Below are positions 44,849 to 52,686 of a stretch of DNA of 64,000 nucleotides, one piece after another. The stretch's first letter is position 1; each line of letters begins with the position of its first letter. The position numbers were made by a program, and so were the translations under genes. Source of the DNA: Polynucleobacter sp. AM-26B4 (GTDB taxonomy: Bacteria > Pseudomonadota > Gammaproteobacteria > Burkholderiales > Burkholderiaceae); assembly GCF_018882285.1 (NCBI RefSeq), contig NZ_JACVOT010000001.1:1557916-1621915 (forward strand), in the 5' to 3' direction. The notes below the pieces were generated by a model. The model saw only the letters and a list, made by a program, of their open reading frames with translations. It did not search any database and was not told where the DNA came from.

Positions 44849-45019
44849 TCATGCATACGCTTGCATATAGCTCAGACCCTTGCGCCATTCAGCAAAAGCG
44901 GCCAGCTTAGGCGGTAACTCTTTGATCTTACCGATCAACAGTAAACCCTTGTTTTTATTCAGTTCTTTACACAAAACTAGAAATTCATCATCAGATAAAT
45001 GGTTAAAACCGTATCTCAC
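44849..45019 (-). CDS. Small uncharacterised protein (56 aa, GTG start)
   Basis: A 57-codon frame begins with GTG at 45019, and AGGAG sits 6 bases upstream (AGGAGCCTTCTGTG), ideal spacing for initiation. The product is hydrophilic with a helical look: it opens V-R-Y-G-F-N-H-L-S-D-D-E-F, has L-N-K-N-K-G-L-L-L-I-G-K-I-K-E-L near the middle, and ends S-Y-M-Q-A-Y-A. I recognise no family. It faces the operon terminator and is divergent from malate synthase. Evidence is the ribosome site, the unbroken frame and the otherwise empty gap. Confidence 0.5.
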   Translation of the reverse strand: MRYGFNHLSDDEFLVLCKELNKNKGLLLIGKIKELPPKLAAFAEWRKGLSYMQAYA

Positions 45020-45155
45020 AGAAGGCTCCTATAAAAGTGTCCTTATGCCATTAACGCGTGAGTTTTAGGTTTGGTTGACCTTGAATCAACAAAATCATCA
45101 TTTATTCAATAAGCCTTTCGGGACATTTTTTCTTCCAAAAGGCATAATGTCACTT

Positions 45156-45185
45156 TTGCACGAAATAGCATTACGTACTTATAAC
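45156..45185 (+). promoter_or_regulatory. Candidate sigma-70 promoter for malate synthase
   Basis: TTGCAC (45156-45161), 18-base spacer, TATAAC (45180-45185), leaving a leader of about 22 bases before the ATG at 45215. Confidence 0.4.
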
Positions 45186-45214
45186 CATAACTATTTGTTT
45201 TACAGGAGTTTTTT

Positions 45215-46792
45215 ATGTCTAACTTGCCACAAGGCATGGCCATCAGTGCCGAAGTAACCCCAGAATTTGCAACTATTTTGACTCCTGAAGCCTTGGCTTT
45301 GGTCGCCAAACTTCACCGCGCTTTTGAGCCACGTCGTCAAGAACTCCTAAAAGCACGTGTTGAGCGCACCAAGCGTTTAGATGCTGGCGAGAAACCTGAC
45401 TTTTTGGCTGAGACAAAACACATTCGTGAGGGTGACTGGAAAGTTGCTCCAATTCCTGCAGCATTGCAGTGCCGTCGCGTTGAAATCACTGGCCCAGTAG
45501 ACGCCAAAATGGTGATCAATGCCTTTAACTCAGGTGCTGACTCTTACATGACTGACTTTGAAGATTCAAACAGCCCAAGCTGGACGAATCAGATTCAAGG
45601 TCAAATCAACATGAAAAAAGCGATTCGTCGCGAATTAAGCCTTGAGCAAAACGGCAAGAGCTACAAGTTGAATGACAAGATTGCCACATTGCAAGTTCGC
45701 CCACGTGGTTGGCACTTGGATGAGAAGCACGTGACTGTTGATGGTCAACGCGTATCTGGCGGTATCTTTGATTTTGCTTTGTTCTTCTTCCACAACGCTA
45801 AAGAACAATTAGCCCGTGGTGCTGGTCCTTATTTCTATTTGCCAAAAATGGAAAGCCACTTAGAAGCACGTTTGTGGAATGACATTTTCTGCATGACTCA
45901 AGACGAATTAGGTTTCCCACGTGGCACGATCAAAGCCACTGTGTTGATTGAAACTATTTTGGCTGCATTTGAAATGGACGAAATTCTTTATGAGTTGCGT
46001 GAGCACAGCGCCGGTTTGAATGCTGGTCGTTGGGATTACATCTTCTCATGTATCAAGAAATTCAAAGTAGACAAAAACTTCTGTTTAGCTGATCGCGCAA
46101 AAGTGACCATGACTGCTCCATTCATGCGTGCTTATGCATTATTGCTATTGAAGACATGTCACCATCGTGGCGCACCAGCCATGGGCGGTATGAGTGCATT
46201 GATTCCAATCAAGAACGATCCAGAGAAAAATGCCATTGCTATGCAAGGCATCATCAACGACAAGAAGCGCGATGCAACTGATGGCTACGACGGTGGTTGG
46301 GTAGCTCACCCAGGTCTTGTTGAAGCTTCTATGGCTGAGTTCAAAGCAGTATTGGGCGATCGTCCAAACCAATTTGAAAAGCAAAAACCTGAAGTGAATG
46401 TAACGGCTGCTGACTTGTTGAACTTCCAACCAGAAACACCGATCACTGAAGCTGGTTTGCGCATGAACATCAACGTGGGTATTCATTACCTAGGTGCTTG
46501 GTTGGCCGGTAACGGTTGCGTACCTATCCATAACTTGATGGAAGATGCTGCTACTGCAGAGATCAGCCGTTCACAAGTATGGCAATGGATCCGTTCACCA
46601 AAAGGTGTTTTGGACGACGGTAGAAAAGTGACTGTTGAATTAGTTCGTCAATTGATCGCTGAAGAATTGCCAAAAGTTAAAGCAAGTGGTGCAACAGGTC
46701 TTTGGGATCGTGCTGCTGAGATTTTTGACGTGATGAGTACTGGCGAGAAGTTTGAAGAATTCTTGACATTGCCTTTGTACGAGGAAATCTAA
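45215..46792 (+). CDS. aceB: Malate synthase (form A)
   Basis: A 525-residue enzyme condensing glyoxylate with acetyl-CoA to malate. Form-A features are Y-M-T-D-F-E-D-S near residue 110, V-R-P-R-G-W-H-L near 157, K-M-E-S-H-L-E-A near 212, and the C-terminal active-site region G-G-M-S-A-L-I-P. A CAGGAG site precedes the ATG. There is no isocitrate lyase gene in the window. The tsaB reading frame begins immediately after its stop. Confidence 0.95.
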   Translation: MSNLPQGMAISAEVTPEFATILTPEALALVAKLHRAFEPRRQELLKARVERTKRLDAGEKPDFLAETKHIREGDWKVAPIPAALQCRRVEITGPVDAKMVINAFNSGADSYMTDFEDSNSPSWTNQIQGQINMKKAIRRELSLEQNGKSYKLNDKIATLQVRPRGWHLDEKHVTVDGQRVSGGIFDFALFFFHNAKEQLARGAGPYFYLPKMESHLEARLWNDIFCMTQDELGFPRGTIKATVLIETILAAFEMDEILYELREHSAGLNAGRWDYIFSCIKKFKVDKNFCLADRAKVTMTAPFMRAYALLLLKTCHHRGAPAMGGMSALIPIKNDPEKNAIAMQGIINDKKRDATDGYDGGWVAHPGLVEASMAEFKAVLGDRPNQFEKQKPEVNVTAADLLNFQPETPITEAGLRMNINVGIHYLGAWLAGNGCVPIHNLMEDAATAEISRSQVWQWIRSPKGVLDDGRKVTVELVRQLIAEELPKVKASGATGLWDRAAEIFDVMSTGEKFEEFLTLPLYEEI

Positions 46793-47548
46793 TTGACGAT
46801 TCTGGCCATCGACACCTCGACACAGTGGTGTTCAGTGGCCTTGGTCAACCCACAAGGGGGCTCGGGTCAACCGCAGTCCCCTTTGTCATCTGGGGACCTT
46901 GTGCGCCATGAAAATCTTGGCCCTGAATCAAGTCAACATGCTTTGGATTGGGTAGAGGCTCTTTTAGAAGAGGCTCAGCTCAGTTTCAGAGATCTGACTG
47001 GTATTGCGGTAGGGATTGGTCCTGGAGCGTTCACTGGCATCAGGATTGGTGTGGGCATTGGTCAAGGGATGGCCTTTGCTGCTGATCTGCCATGCTTGCC
47101 CATTGTTTGTTTGGATGCCGTTGCACTAGAAGGCATTCATCAACTCAAGCTCAAAGAAAATGATCAAGTGATTGTGGCCGTTGATGCGCGCATGAGTGAA
47201 GTCTATTGGGCTCGTTATATGGTGCAAGCAAATGGTTTACCAGAGCGCCAAGACGATGTTTATCTCTCTGCACCAAAAGACATAGATATTCCAGCCACAG
47301 CTTTTGCTTTGGTGGGTAATGCGGTGACTGCTTATCCTGAGGAAATGCTAGCCATCAGGCAACAAGCCATGGCCATCGATGAAACCGCTGTGCCTCATGC
47401 AAGATCGATTGCTCGACTAGGTTTAGATGCCTTAGAAAAAGGTCTGCAAGTTAGTGCGGCGGAATTGCAACCTATCTATGTGCGCGACAAAGTAGCTCAA
47501 ACGATTGCTGAGCGCGAACTTGAAAAATCTAATCAAGAAAAATCTTAA
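46793..47548 (+). CDS. tsaB: tRNA threonylcarbamoyladenosine biosynthesis protein TsaB
   Basis: A 251-residue ASKHA-fold protein, partner of TsaD in making t6A37 on ANN-decoding tRNAs. It opens I-L-A-I-D-T-S-T-Q-W-C-S, with G-I-G-P-G-A-F-T-G-I-R-I-G near residue 74, both TsaB signatures. It starts with TTG directly after the malate synthase TAA (TAATTG), with GAGGA 8 bases upstream inside aceB. The next gene is rimI, as is usual. Confidence 0.92.
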   Translation: MTILAIDTSTQWCSVALVNPQGGSGQPQSPLSSGDLVRHENLGPESSQHALDWVEALLEEAQLSFRDLTGIAVGIGPGAFTGIRIGVGIGQGMAFAADLPCLPIVCLDAVALEGIHQLKLKENDQVIVAVDARMSEVYWARYMVQANGLPERQDDVYLSAPKDIDIPATAFALVGNAVTAYPEEMLAIRQQAMAIDETAVPHARSIARLGLDALEKGLQVSAAELQPIYVRDKVAQTIAERELEKSNQEKS

Positions 47549-47566
47549 AAGGCATTGAATTAAGTC

Positions 47567-48049
47567 ATGGATCTGCGTCTTTTGCCAATGGCCTTGCGTG
47601 ACTTAACTGAAGTCATGGGGATCGAGCAGCAAAGCCATGTTTCGCCATGGACCTTGGGTAACTTCACAGATTCACTTGAGGCGGGTTATTGGGCTTATTG
47701 TTTGCGTCAACTATCGGTAGACGATGAAAAGCCTGATCCATTATTAGGATATTGTGTCTTGATGCCTGCTTTGGATGAGTTGCAGTTGCTGAACATCACA
47801 GTGCATCCATCGTTTAAAAGACAAGGACTGGCCAAAAAAATAATGAAAGTGATCGAAGACGCTGCACAAGCGAAATCATTTCAGGATATTTTATTGGAAG
47901 TAAGGGTGAGTAATGCCCCAGCGATTGCTTTGTATGAAAGTTTTGCATATCAAGAAATTGGCATCAGAAAGGATTACTATCCTTTAAAAGATGGTGGTCG
48001 TGAAGATGCCAAAGTCATGAAAAAAGTATTGCACGCACCATCCAACTGA
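47567..48049 (+). CDS. rimI: Ribosomal protein S18-alanine N-acetyltransferase
   Basis: A 160-residue GNAT protein. The L-L-N-I-T-V-H-P-S-F-K-R-Q-G-L-A strand plus acetyl-CoA loop lies near residues 76-91, L-L-E-V-R-V-S-N-A-P-A-I-A-L-Y-E-S near 107, and I-G-I-R-K-D-Y-Y after it: the RimI ending. It acetylates the N-terminal Ala of S18 in E. coli. It lies between tsaB and the glycosylase-like gene, an arrangement common in Burkholderiales. Confidence 0.9.
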   Translation: MDLRLLPMALRDLTEVMGIEQQSHVSPWTLGNFTDSLEAGYWAYCLRQLSVDDEKPDPLLGYCVLMPALDELQLLNITVHPSFKRQGLAKKIMKVIEDAAQAKSFQDILLEVRVSNAPAIALYESFAYQEIGIRKDYYPLKDGGREDAKVMKKVLHAPSN

Positions 48050-48076
48050 TCGATTACAGAAAGAACTATCAAGCCA

Positions 48077-48619
48077 ATGAGTCAAGCTGATTATTTAAAT
48101 GAGATGGGCATCAGTACCTGGGTTCTAAAGAATAAGCCCGAGGATGGGGGCGAGACGAACTCTGTGCAAGCTCAGCAAGAAAATCAACAAGCGCAGCAGC
48201 CAAAAGCCAGTAATGCGAATGCTGCAACCGCTGAAATGACACAGTCATCCTCAGAGAATCAAGAGGTGGTGTGGACATTTGTTGTTGATCAACTCTCGGG
48301 TGATGCTGCTTTATTGTTTGACAAAATCTTGGCCTCATTGATGTTGAGCAGAAACACCATTCAATTGCTCAGCAGTGCAGAAGCCTTGGCTGGAAAAGTG
48401 AATGGACAAGTCGTGATTGCCATGGGTTCTCAGATGGGTCGACAGTTATTACAAATGGACGATGGCTTTGAAGAGTTAAGAGGTGCTGTGCACTCTTTAG
48501 AGCACGCAGAAGATGAGCTACCGTTGGTTTTAACTTATCACCCAGAGCATTTACTGAAGAAGCCGAGTGACAAAGCAAAGACTTGGCAAGACTTACTCTT
48601 GGCGCGCTCTTTGATTTAA
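48077..48619 (+). CDS. Degenerate family-4 uracil-DNA-glycosylase-like protein
   Basis: A 180-residue protein in the position normally held by a family-4 uracil-DNA glycosylase. The N-terminus (L-N-E-M-G-I-S-T-W) and C-terminus (P-L-V-L-T-Y-H-P-E-H-L-L-K-K-P near residue 150) match that family, but the catalytic G-E-A-P-G and Fe-S cysteine segments are missing. A low-complexity Gln/Asn/Ala stretch (about 30-60) occupies part of the N-terminal half. It probably lost catalysis but kept the fold's end. It may be non-functional, or have a binding role. Confidence 0.6.
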   Translation: MSQADYLNEMGISTWVLKNKPEDGGETNSVQAQQENQQAQQPKASNANAATAEMTQSSSENQEVVWTFVVDQLSGDAALLFDKILASLMLSRNTIQLLSSAEALAGKVNGQVVIAMGSQMGRQLLQMDDGFEELRGAVHSLEHAEDELPLVLTYHPEHLLKKPSDKAKTWQDLLLARSLI

Positions 48620-48656
48620 AACCTAGAAGTTAATCAAGCAGGCAACGAAACAAGGA

Positions 48657-49973
48657 TTAATGCTTGTGCTCGCCAATCAAGTGAAGTGAATCGTATTCAG
48701 CTTGATTGCGTTTGTGCCAACGAATGATCTGAATCATCACCAAAGCCACAAAGCTACCAAACATCACAATCACAATCGAAATAGGTACATCTAACCAGAT
48801 CAGCAAGGCATACAAGCAAAGCATGCCCAAGACGGAAAGATTTTCATTGAAGTTCTGAACAGCAATGGAATGTCCAGCTGATAACAAGACGTGACCACGG
48901 TGCTGTAAAAGGGCGTTCATTGGTACCACGAAGTAACCAGCTAACCAACCAATCGTTGCTAAGAAAATATATGCAATCAATAGATACAGCGGAATTTGGA
49001 ACAAGCCCAAATCAATCGCCACGTCTGGTAATAAGTCACGGTTATAAATCGCCATGACCATCACCAAAGCGCCCATCATCACACCGTAAATCAAAACGCT
49101 TAGAGATTTCTTCAAAGGAATGCGTGAGGCAGCCCAAATGGAGCCGCCCGCAACACCAAATGCCACAACGGCTTGCAAGATGGCACCTTGAGACAAGCTC
49201 ATGCCTAAAGCAGATTCAGCCCATTTGAGAACGATGAACTGTAATGTTGCACCGGCACCCCAGAACAGAGTTGTGACTGATAAAGAGATTTGGCCCAAGC
49301 GATCTTTCCACAGTGTATTGAAGCAATGCTGGAAGTCTTGGATCAAGCGGAGTGGATTTTTTCCTTGTTGAGGGTATCTCGCACCTGTGTCCGGAATCTT
49401 TAAATTAAAGATGGCTGCAATCAAATAAATGAAGGCAATCACACAAATCGCAGCCTCAGGAGGGGTATCAATACCCGTATCAATGAATGGTAGATCAAGC
49501 CCCAATAAAGCCAATGAAAGCCTATTGGAAATCAAAGCGCCACCTAAGACAGTGCCCAAAATAATCGAGCCAACCGTCAAGCCTTCAATCCAGCCATTGG
49601 CCACAACGAGCTTCTCAGGTGGAAGTAATTCGGTCAAAATACCGTATTTGGCAGGCGAATAGGCGGCTGCACCAAAACCCACGATCGCATAAGCAGCCAG
49701 TGGGTGTAGAGTGAAGAGCATGGCGATGCAGCCAACAATTTTGATGCTGTTGGTCCAAAACATCACATTGCCCTTGGGGCGTGAGTCTGCAAAGGCGCCA
49801 ACAAAGGCAGCAAGTAAAACGTAGGAAAGAACGAAGAAAAGTTTTAGAAGCGGAGTCATCCAGGCTGGAGCCTGGAGTTGGTATAACAGCGCAATGGCAG
49901 CAATTAAGAGCGCATTGTCGGCGAGCGACGAAAAAAATTGCGCCGCCATAATTGTGTAAAAACCTGGTTTCAT
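48657..49973 (-). CDS. lplT: Lysophospholipid transporter LplT
   Basis: A 438-residue MFS protein of the LplT type, flipping lysophospholipids across the inner membrane for re-acylation. It opens G-F-Y-T-I-M-A-A-Q-F-F-S-S-L-A-D-N-A-L-L, a strong LplT signature, with A-F-A-D-S-R-P-K-G near residue 62 and P-A-K-Y-G-I-L-T-E near 106. No aas (acyltransferase) gene is adjacent. It is divergent from alr, starts 20 bases apart. Confidence 0.9.
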   Translation of the reverse strand: MKPGFYTIMAAQFFSSLADNALLIAAIALLYQLQAPAWMTPLLKLFFVLSYVLLAAFVGAFADSRPKGNVMFWTNSIKIVGCIAMLFTLHPLAAYAIVGFGAAAYSPAKYGILTELLPPEKLVVANGWIEGLTVGSIILGTVLGGALISNRLSLALLGLDLPFIDTGIDTPPEAAICVIAFIYLIAAIFNLKIPDTGARYPQQGKNPLRLIQDFQHCFNTLWKDRLGQISLSVTTLFWGAGATLQFIVLKWAESALGMSLSQGAILQAVVAFGVAGGSIWAASRIPLKKSLSVLIYGVMMGALVMVMAIYNRDLLPDVAIDLGLFQIPLYLLIAYIFLATIGWLAGYFVVPMNALLQHRGHVLLSAGHSIAVQNFNENLSVLGMLCLYALLIWLDVPISIVIVMFGSFVALVMIQIIRWHKRNQAEYDSLHLIGEHKH

Positions 49974-49993
49974 TCGTACAATTCAGTTATGAA

Positions 49994-51127
49994 ATGCCAT
50001 TAAAACACGAAAGTGAGTTTTTTCTGTCAAGACCAATATATGCCCATATTCACACTGATGCCTTAAGTCACAATCTTGAGCGCATCAGACAGCTCGTGCC
50101 TGGCTCTAAAGTTTGGTCAGTGGTCAAAGCCAATGCCTATGGCCACGGTTTAGAACCAGCTCTTAAAGGTTTAGCTCTCACTGATGGTTTTGCTTTATTG
50201 GATTTGGCCGAAGCCAAAACCCTGAGAGAAAAAGGGTGGACTGGTCCGATTTTGTTGTTAGAGGGCTTATTTGCCCAAGAAGACATCTTTACTGCCACCG
50301 ACTTGCAATGCGACTGTGTGGTTCATGACTTCAATCAAATTGATTGGCTAGAGGCCCTGAGTGAGGCTCGCTCATCGAAAAGACTGCCGAATATCTATTT
50401 AAAAATGAATACCGGTATGAACCGTTTGGGTTTTACCCCAGAGCAGTACCGAGAGGCTTATCACCGTTTGCACTCAGCTGGTTATGAGTTAACTCACATG
50501 ACCCATTTTGCGAATGCTGATTACATCGATAGAACTCCAAGCGTTGATCAGCAAGCGGAGTTATTCAATCAAACCAGAGACGGGTTAGCGGGCAGTACTT
50601 CTTTATCTAATTCAGCGGCCATCTTGTGGCACCACCACGTCATTTATTCTGATTGGGTGAGACCAGGCATCATGCTCTACGGAGCTTCGCCTTCGGGTCG
50701 TTATGAAGATATACAAGAAGCTCAACTTCAGCCCGCCATGTCATTGCATTCTGAAGTTATAGGGATTCAACACCTTGAGGCAGGGCAGTCGATTGGTTAT
50801 GGCTCTAGATATCGCACCGATGTACCGATAAGGATTGCGATCATTGCCTGTGGTTATGCCGATGGTTACCCAAGACACGCGCCTGATGGCACACCGGTAT
50901 GGGTGGCTGGTACTGATGGTTTAAGCAGTGGCAAGGTTTGTTTGATGACAGGGCAAGTGTCGATGGACATGATCACTGTCGATGTGACAGACATGCCTCA
51001 TGTGCAAGTAGGAAGCAAAGTTGAGTTGTGGGGCAAGCATTTGCCCGTGGATAAAGTGGCTCAGGCAGCCGGTACCATTGGGTATGAGCTCTTGTGCGCT
51101 GTTGCTCCAAGAGTTCGACGTCAGTAA
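49994..51127 (+). CDS. alr: Alanine racemase
   Basis: A 377-residue PLP enzyme making D-alanine for peptidoglycan. The start at 49994 (M-P-L-K-H) is preferred to one at 49952 that overlaps lplT. The PLP lysine is in V-V-K-A-N-A-Y-G-H-G near residue 48, and the second catalytic base tyrosine is in I-G-Y-G-S-R-Y-R-T near 270. M-N-T-G-M-N-R-L-G and G-Y-A-D-G-Y-P-R are also present. Length matches the family. Confidence 0.93.
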   Translation: MPLKHESEFFLSRPIYAHIHTDALSHNLERIRQLVPGSKVWSVVKANAYGHGLEPALKGLALTDGFALLDLAEAKTLREKGWTGPILLLEGLFAQEDIFTATDLQCDCVVHDFNQIDWLEALSEARSSKRLPNIYLKMNTGMNRLGFTPEQYREAYHRLHSAGYELTHMTHFANADYIDRTPSVDQQAELFNQTRDGLAGSTSLSNSAAILWHHHVIYSDWVRPGIMLYGASPSGRYEDIQEAQLQPAMSLHSEVIGIQHLEAGQSIGYGSRYRTDVPIRIAIIACGYADGYPRHAPDGTPVWVAGTDGLSSGKVCLMTGQVSMDMITVDVTDMPHVQVGSKVELWGKHLPVDKVAQAAGTIGYELLCAVAPRVRRQ

Positions 51128-51128
51128 T

Positions 51129-51410
51129 TTAAATGCCTAACTCACTATGAGACCCTAGTCTCACGAGTTGCAATATCCATTGATCTGGTTTTCTATAAAT
51201 CAGGACCAAGTCTGGTTTGATGTGGCAGTCTCTATGATCTTTCCAGTCTCCAATCAATGAATGGTCATGGTATCTAGGGCTAAGTTTTTTATCAACGAGA
51301 AGATGCTTAAGAACGGCGGTCAAATCTGACACCAGACTGTGTCGATAAATTCCTTTTAGTTCTCTTTTGTAATCTCGTTTGAATTGACCAGTTCGTTCAA
51401 TCTTTCGCAT
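51129..51410 (-). CDS. yafQ: YafQ-family type II toxin (mRNA interferase)
   Basis: A 93-residue RelE-superfamily toxin. The C-terminal half aligns with E. coli YafQ: D-H-S-L-I-G-D-W-K-D-H-R-D-C-H-I-K-P-D-L-V-L-I-Y and L-G-S-H-S-E-L. This keeps the catalytic-position histidines (E. coli H50, H63, H87) and Asp67; the E. coli Trp68 position is Leu. It cleaves mRNA on ribosomes when freed from DinJ. Its start overlaps the end of the antitoxin gene by 14 bases. Confidence 0.9.
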   Translation of the reverse strand: MRKIERTGQFKRDYKRELKGIYRHSLVSDLTAVLKHLLVDKKLSPRYHDHSLIGDWKDHRDCHIKPDLVLIYRKPDQWILQLVRLGSHSELGI

Positions 51411-51660
51411 TTAAATCAGCCATCAAATCGTCAATTGAGTCAAAGGATTTGAGTTTTCCTTTTCTTGCTTCTTTCATGGCAGCGATAGTTTCCCCGTTAG
51501 GTATTAGTGGTTCAAAAGGAAGGGCTTTTTCCTTGGCAATTTTAGTCATCATGATTCGAAAGGCTGAAGAGGGAGTTAAGCCCATAGCCGCGAGAACAAC
51601 CGAGGCCTCTTCTTTGATTGTTTCATCGATTCTTGCTCTCACTACAGCGTTTGCGGTCAT
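51397..51660 (-). CDS. dinJ: DinJ-family antitoxin (RelB/DinJ)
   Basis: An 87-residue antitoxin. The start at 51660 follows GGAGATTCATTCC; an upstream frame is open but is preceded by no such site. The N-terminal half (V-V-R-A-R-I-D, then L-T-P-S-S-A-F-R-I-M-M-T-K-I-A) is the ribbon-helix-helix DNA-binding part of DinJ, and the acidic tail binds the toxin. It is upstream of and overlaps yafQ, the usual order. Confidence 0.9.
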   Translation of the reverse strand: MTANAVVRARIDETIKEEASVVLAAMGLTPSSAFRIMMTKIAKEKALPFEPLIPNGETIAAMKEARKGKLKSFDSIDDLMADLNAKD

Positions 51661-51679
51661 GGAATGAATCTCCTTATGA

Positions 51680-51692
51680 GCTACATTGTAGC
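51680..51692 (-). promoter_or_regulatory. Operator overlapping the dinJ-yafQ promoter
   Basis: A perfect inverted repeat GCTACA-T-TGTAGC lies 20 bases before the dinJ start. It contains a -10-like TACAAT on the minus strand (51690-51685), so DinJ-YafQ binding would block transcription. Confidence 0.55.
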
Positions 51693-51703
51693 ACAAAAAG
51701 GGG

Positions 51704-51750
51704 AAAAATAAAACCCTGATGAGTCCAATTAGGTTGGAGCCTCAGCAGGG
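51704..51750 (-). terminator. Terminator of bamD
   Basis: Minus-strand stem built of CCCTG/CAGGG, TGAG/CTCA and TCCAA/TTGGA with small internal mismatches and a 5-base loop, then TTTTATTTTT. It separates bamD from the toxin-antitoxin promoter. Confidence 0.75.
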
Positions 51751-51810
51751 CTATTGGTAAGGGTAACTAGTTAAAGCTAAAAGACTTTATATAGGTGTTG
51801 GGCTTAAAAA

Positions 51811-52686
51811 TCACTTGCGCCAGATTTGCCACCAAGAAGCTTTGACTTCATCTGCGCCAGTTCTAATGCCAGTCACCAAAATTTTACTTTCAGGGAAATT
51901 CAGCTTTAAAACACGCAATGCATCGTTACTCAAATCTTTCATGTTCAATGCTTCATAAGATTTGTGCAAGATGTACAGAGCTTCTTCAGTAGCTGGTGCA
52001 CGGTCATAATCAGTGATCGCACGTTGTGCACGATTGATCGCGGCTAGATAGGCACCACGGCGATAGTAGTAACGAGCCGTGTTCACATCGCTGTCCGCCA
52101 ATGAATTCACGATATAACGCATACGATCTAAAGCATCGGGCGTGTACTTGCTCTGTGGAAAACGAGTCGTCAAAGTTTTGAATGCTTCAAATGCATCACG
52201 TGCGGCACGTGGATCACGCTCACTCAAATCTTGACCAGTGAGTTTGCCCATAAAGCCCATGTTGTCGTTAAAAGTGATCAAACCTTTTAAGTAATAAGCG
52301 TAGTCAACACTTGGGTGACCTGGGTGTAACTGTAGAAAGCGATCAACAGCGGTGATGGCTTGAGCTAATTCACCATCTTTCCAATGGCAATAAGCCACGT
52401 TGATTTGTGATTGCTGAGCATAAGGACCAAATGGATAGCGCGCTTCAAGTTTTTCAAAATACTTCACACATTTAGCGTTATCGCCACCATCCATGGCATC
52501 TTTGGCTTCAACATACAATTTGTTTTGTGACCAACCAGCAGTTTCATCGTTGGCATCGCCAGCGCATCCACTGAGTAGGGCAGCAGACCCAAGAATACAA
52601 ACGCTGGCAATAGAAGTCACAAGTCTTTGGCCAATGCGACTTAAACTAGCGTTATTGATAGATGGAAAGGCATCCAATTTTGGCAT
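51811..52686 (-). CDS. bamD: Outer-membrane assembly lipoprotein BamD
   Basis: A 291-residue lipoprotein of the BAM complex. The signal peptide ends in lipobox L-S-G-C (Cys41). Tetratricopeptide-like repeats follow, with Y-F-E-K-L-E-A-R-Y-P-F-G-P-Y-A near residue 80 and S-K-Y-T-P-D-A near 180. The N-region of the signal is long for a lipoprotein, so a later start is possible. Its 5' end overlaps the rluD reading frame on the opposite strand by 25 bases. Confidence 0.92.
   Translation of the reverse strand: MPKLDAFPSINNASLSRIGQRLVTSIASVCILGSAALLSGCAGDANDETAGWSQNKLYVEAKDAMDGGDNAKCVKYFEKLEARYPFGPYAQQSQINVAYCHWKDGELAQAITAVDRFLQLHPGHPSVDYAYYLKGLITFNDNMGFMGKLTGQDLSERDPRAARDAFEAFKTLTTRFPQSKYTPDALDRMRYIVNSLADSDVNTARYYYRRGAYLAAINRAQRAITDYDRAPATEEALYILHKSYEALNMKDLSNDALRVLKLNFPESKILVTGIRTGADEVKASWWQIWRK

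Noticed and set aside
45075-45257. A 60-codon frame before malate synthase
   Set aside because: It overlaps the aceB start, has no ribosome site, and runs through the promoter-like TTGCAC/TATAAC region.
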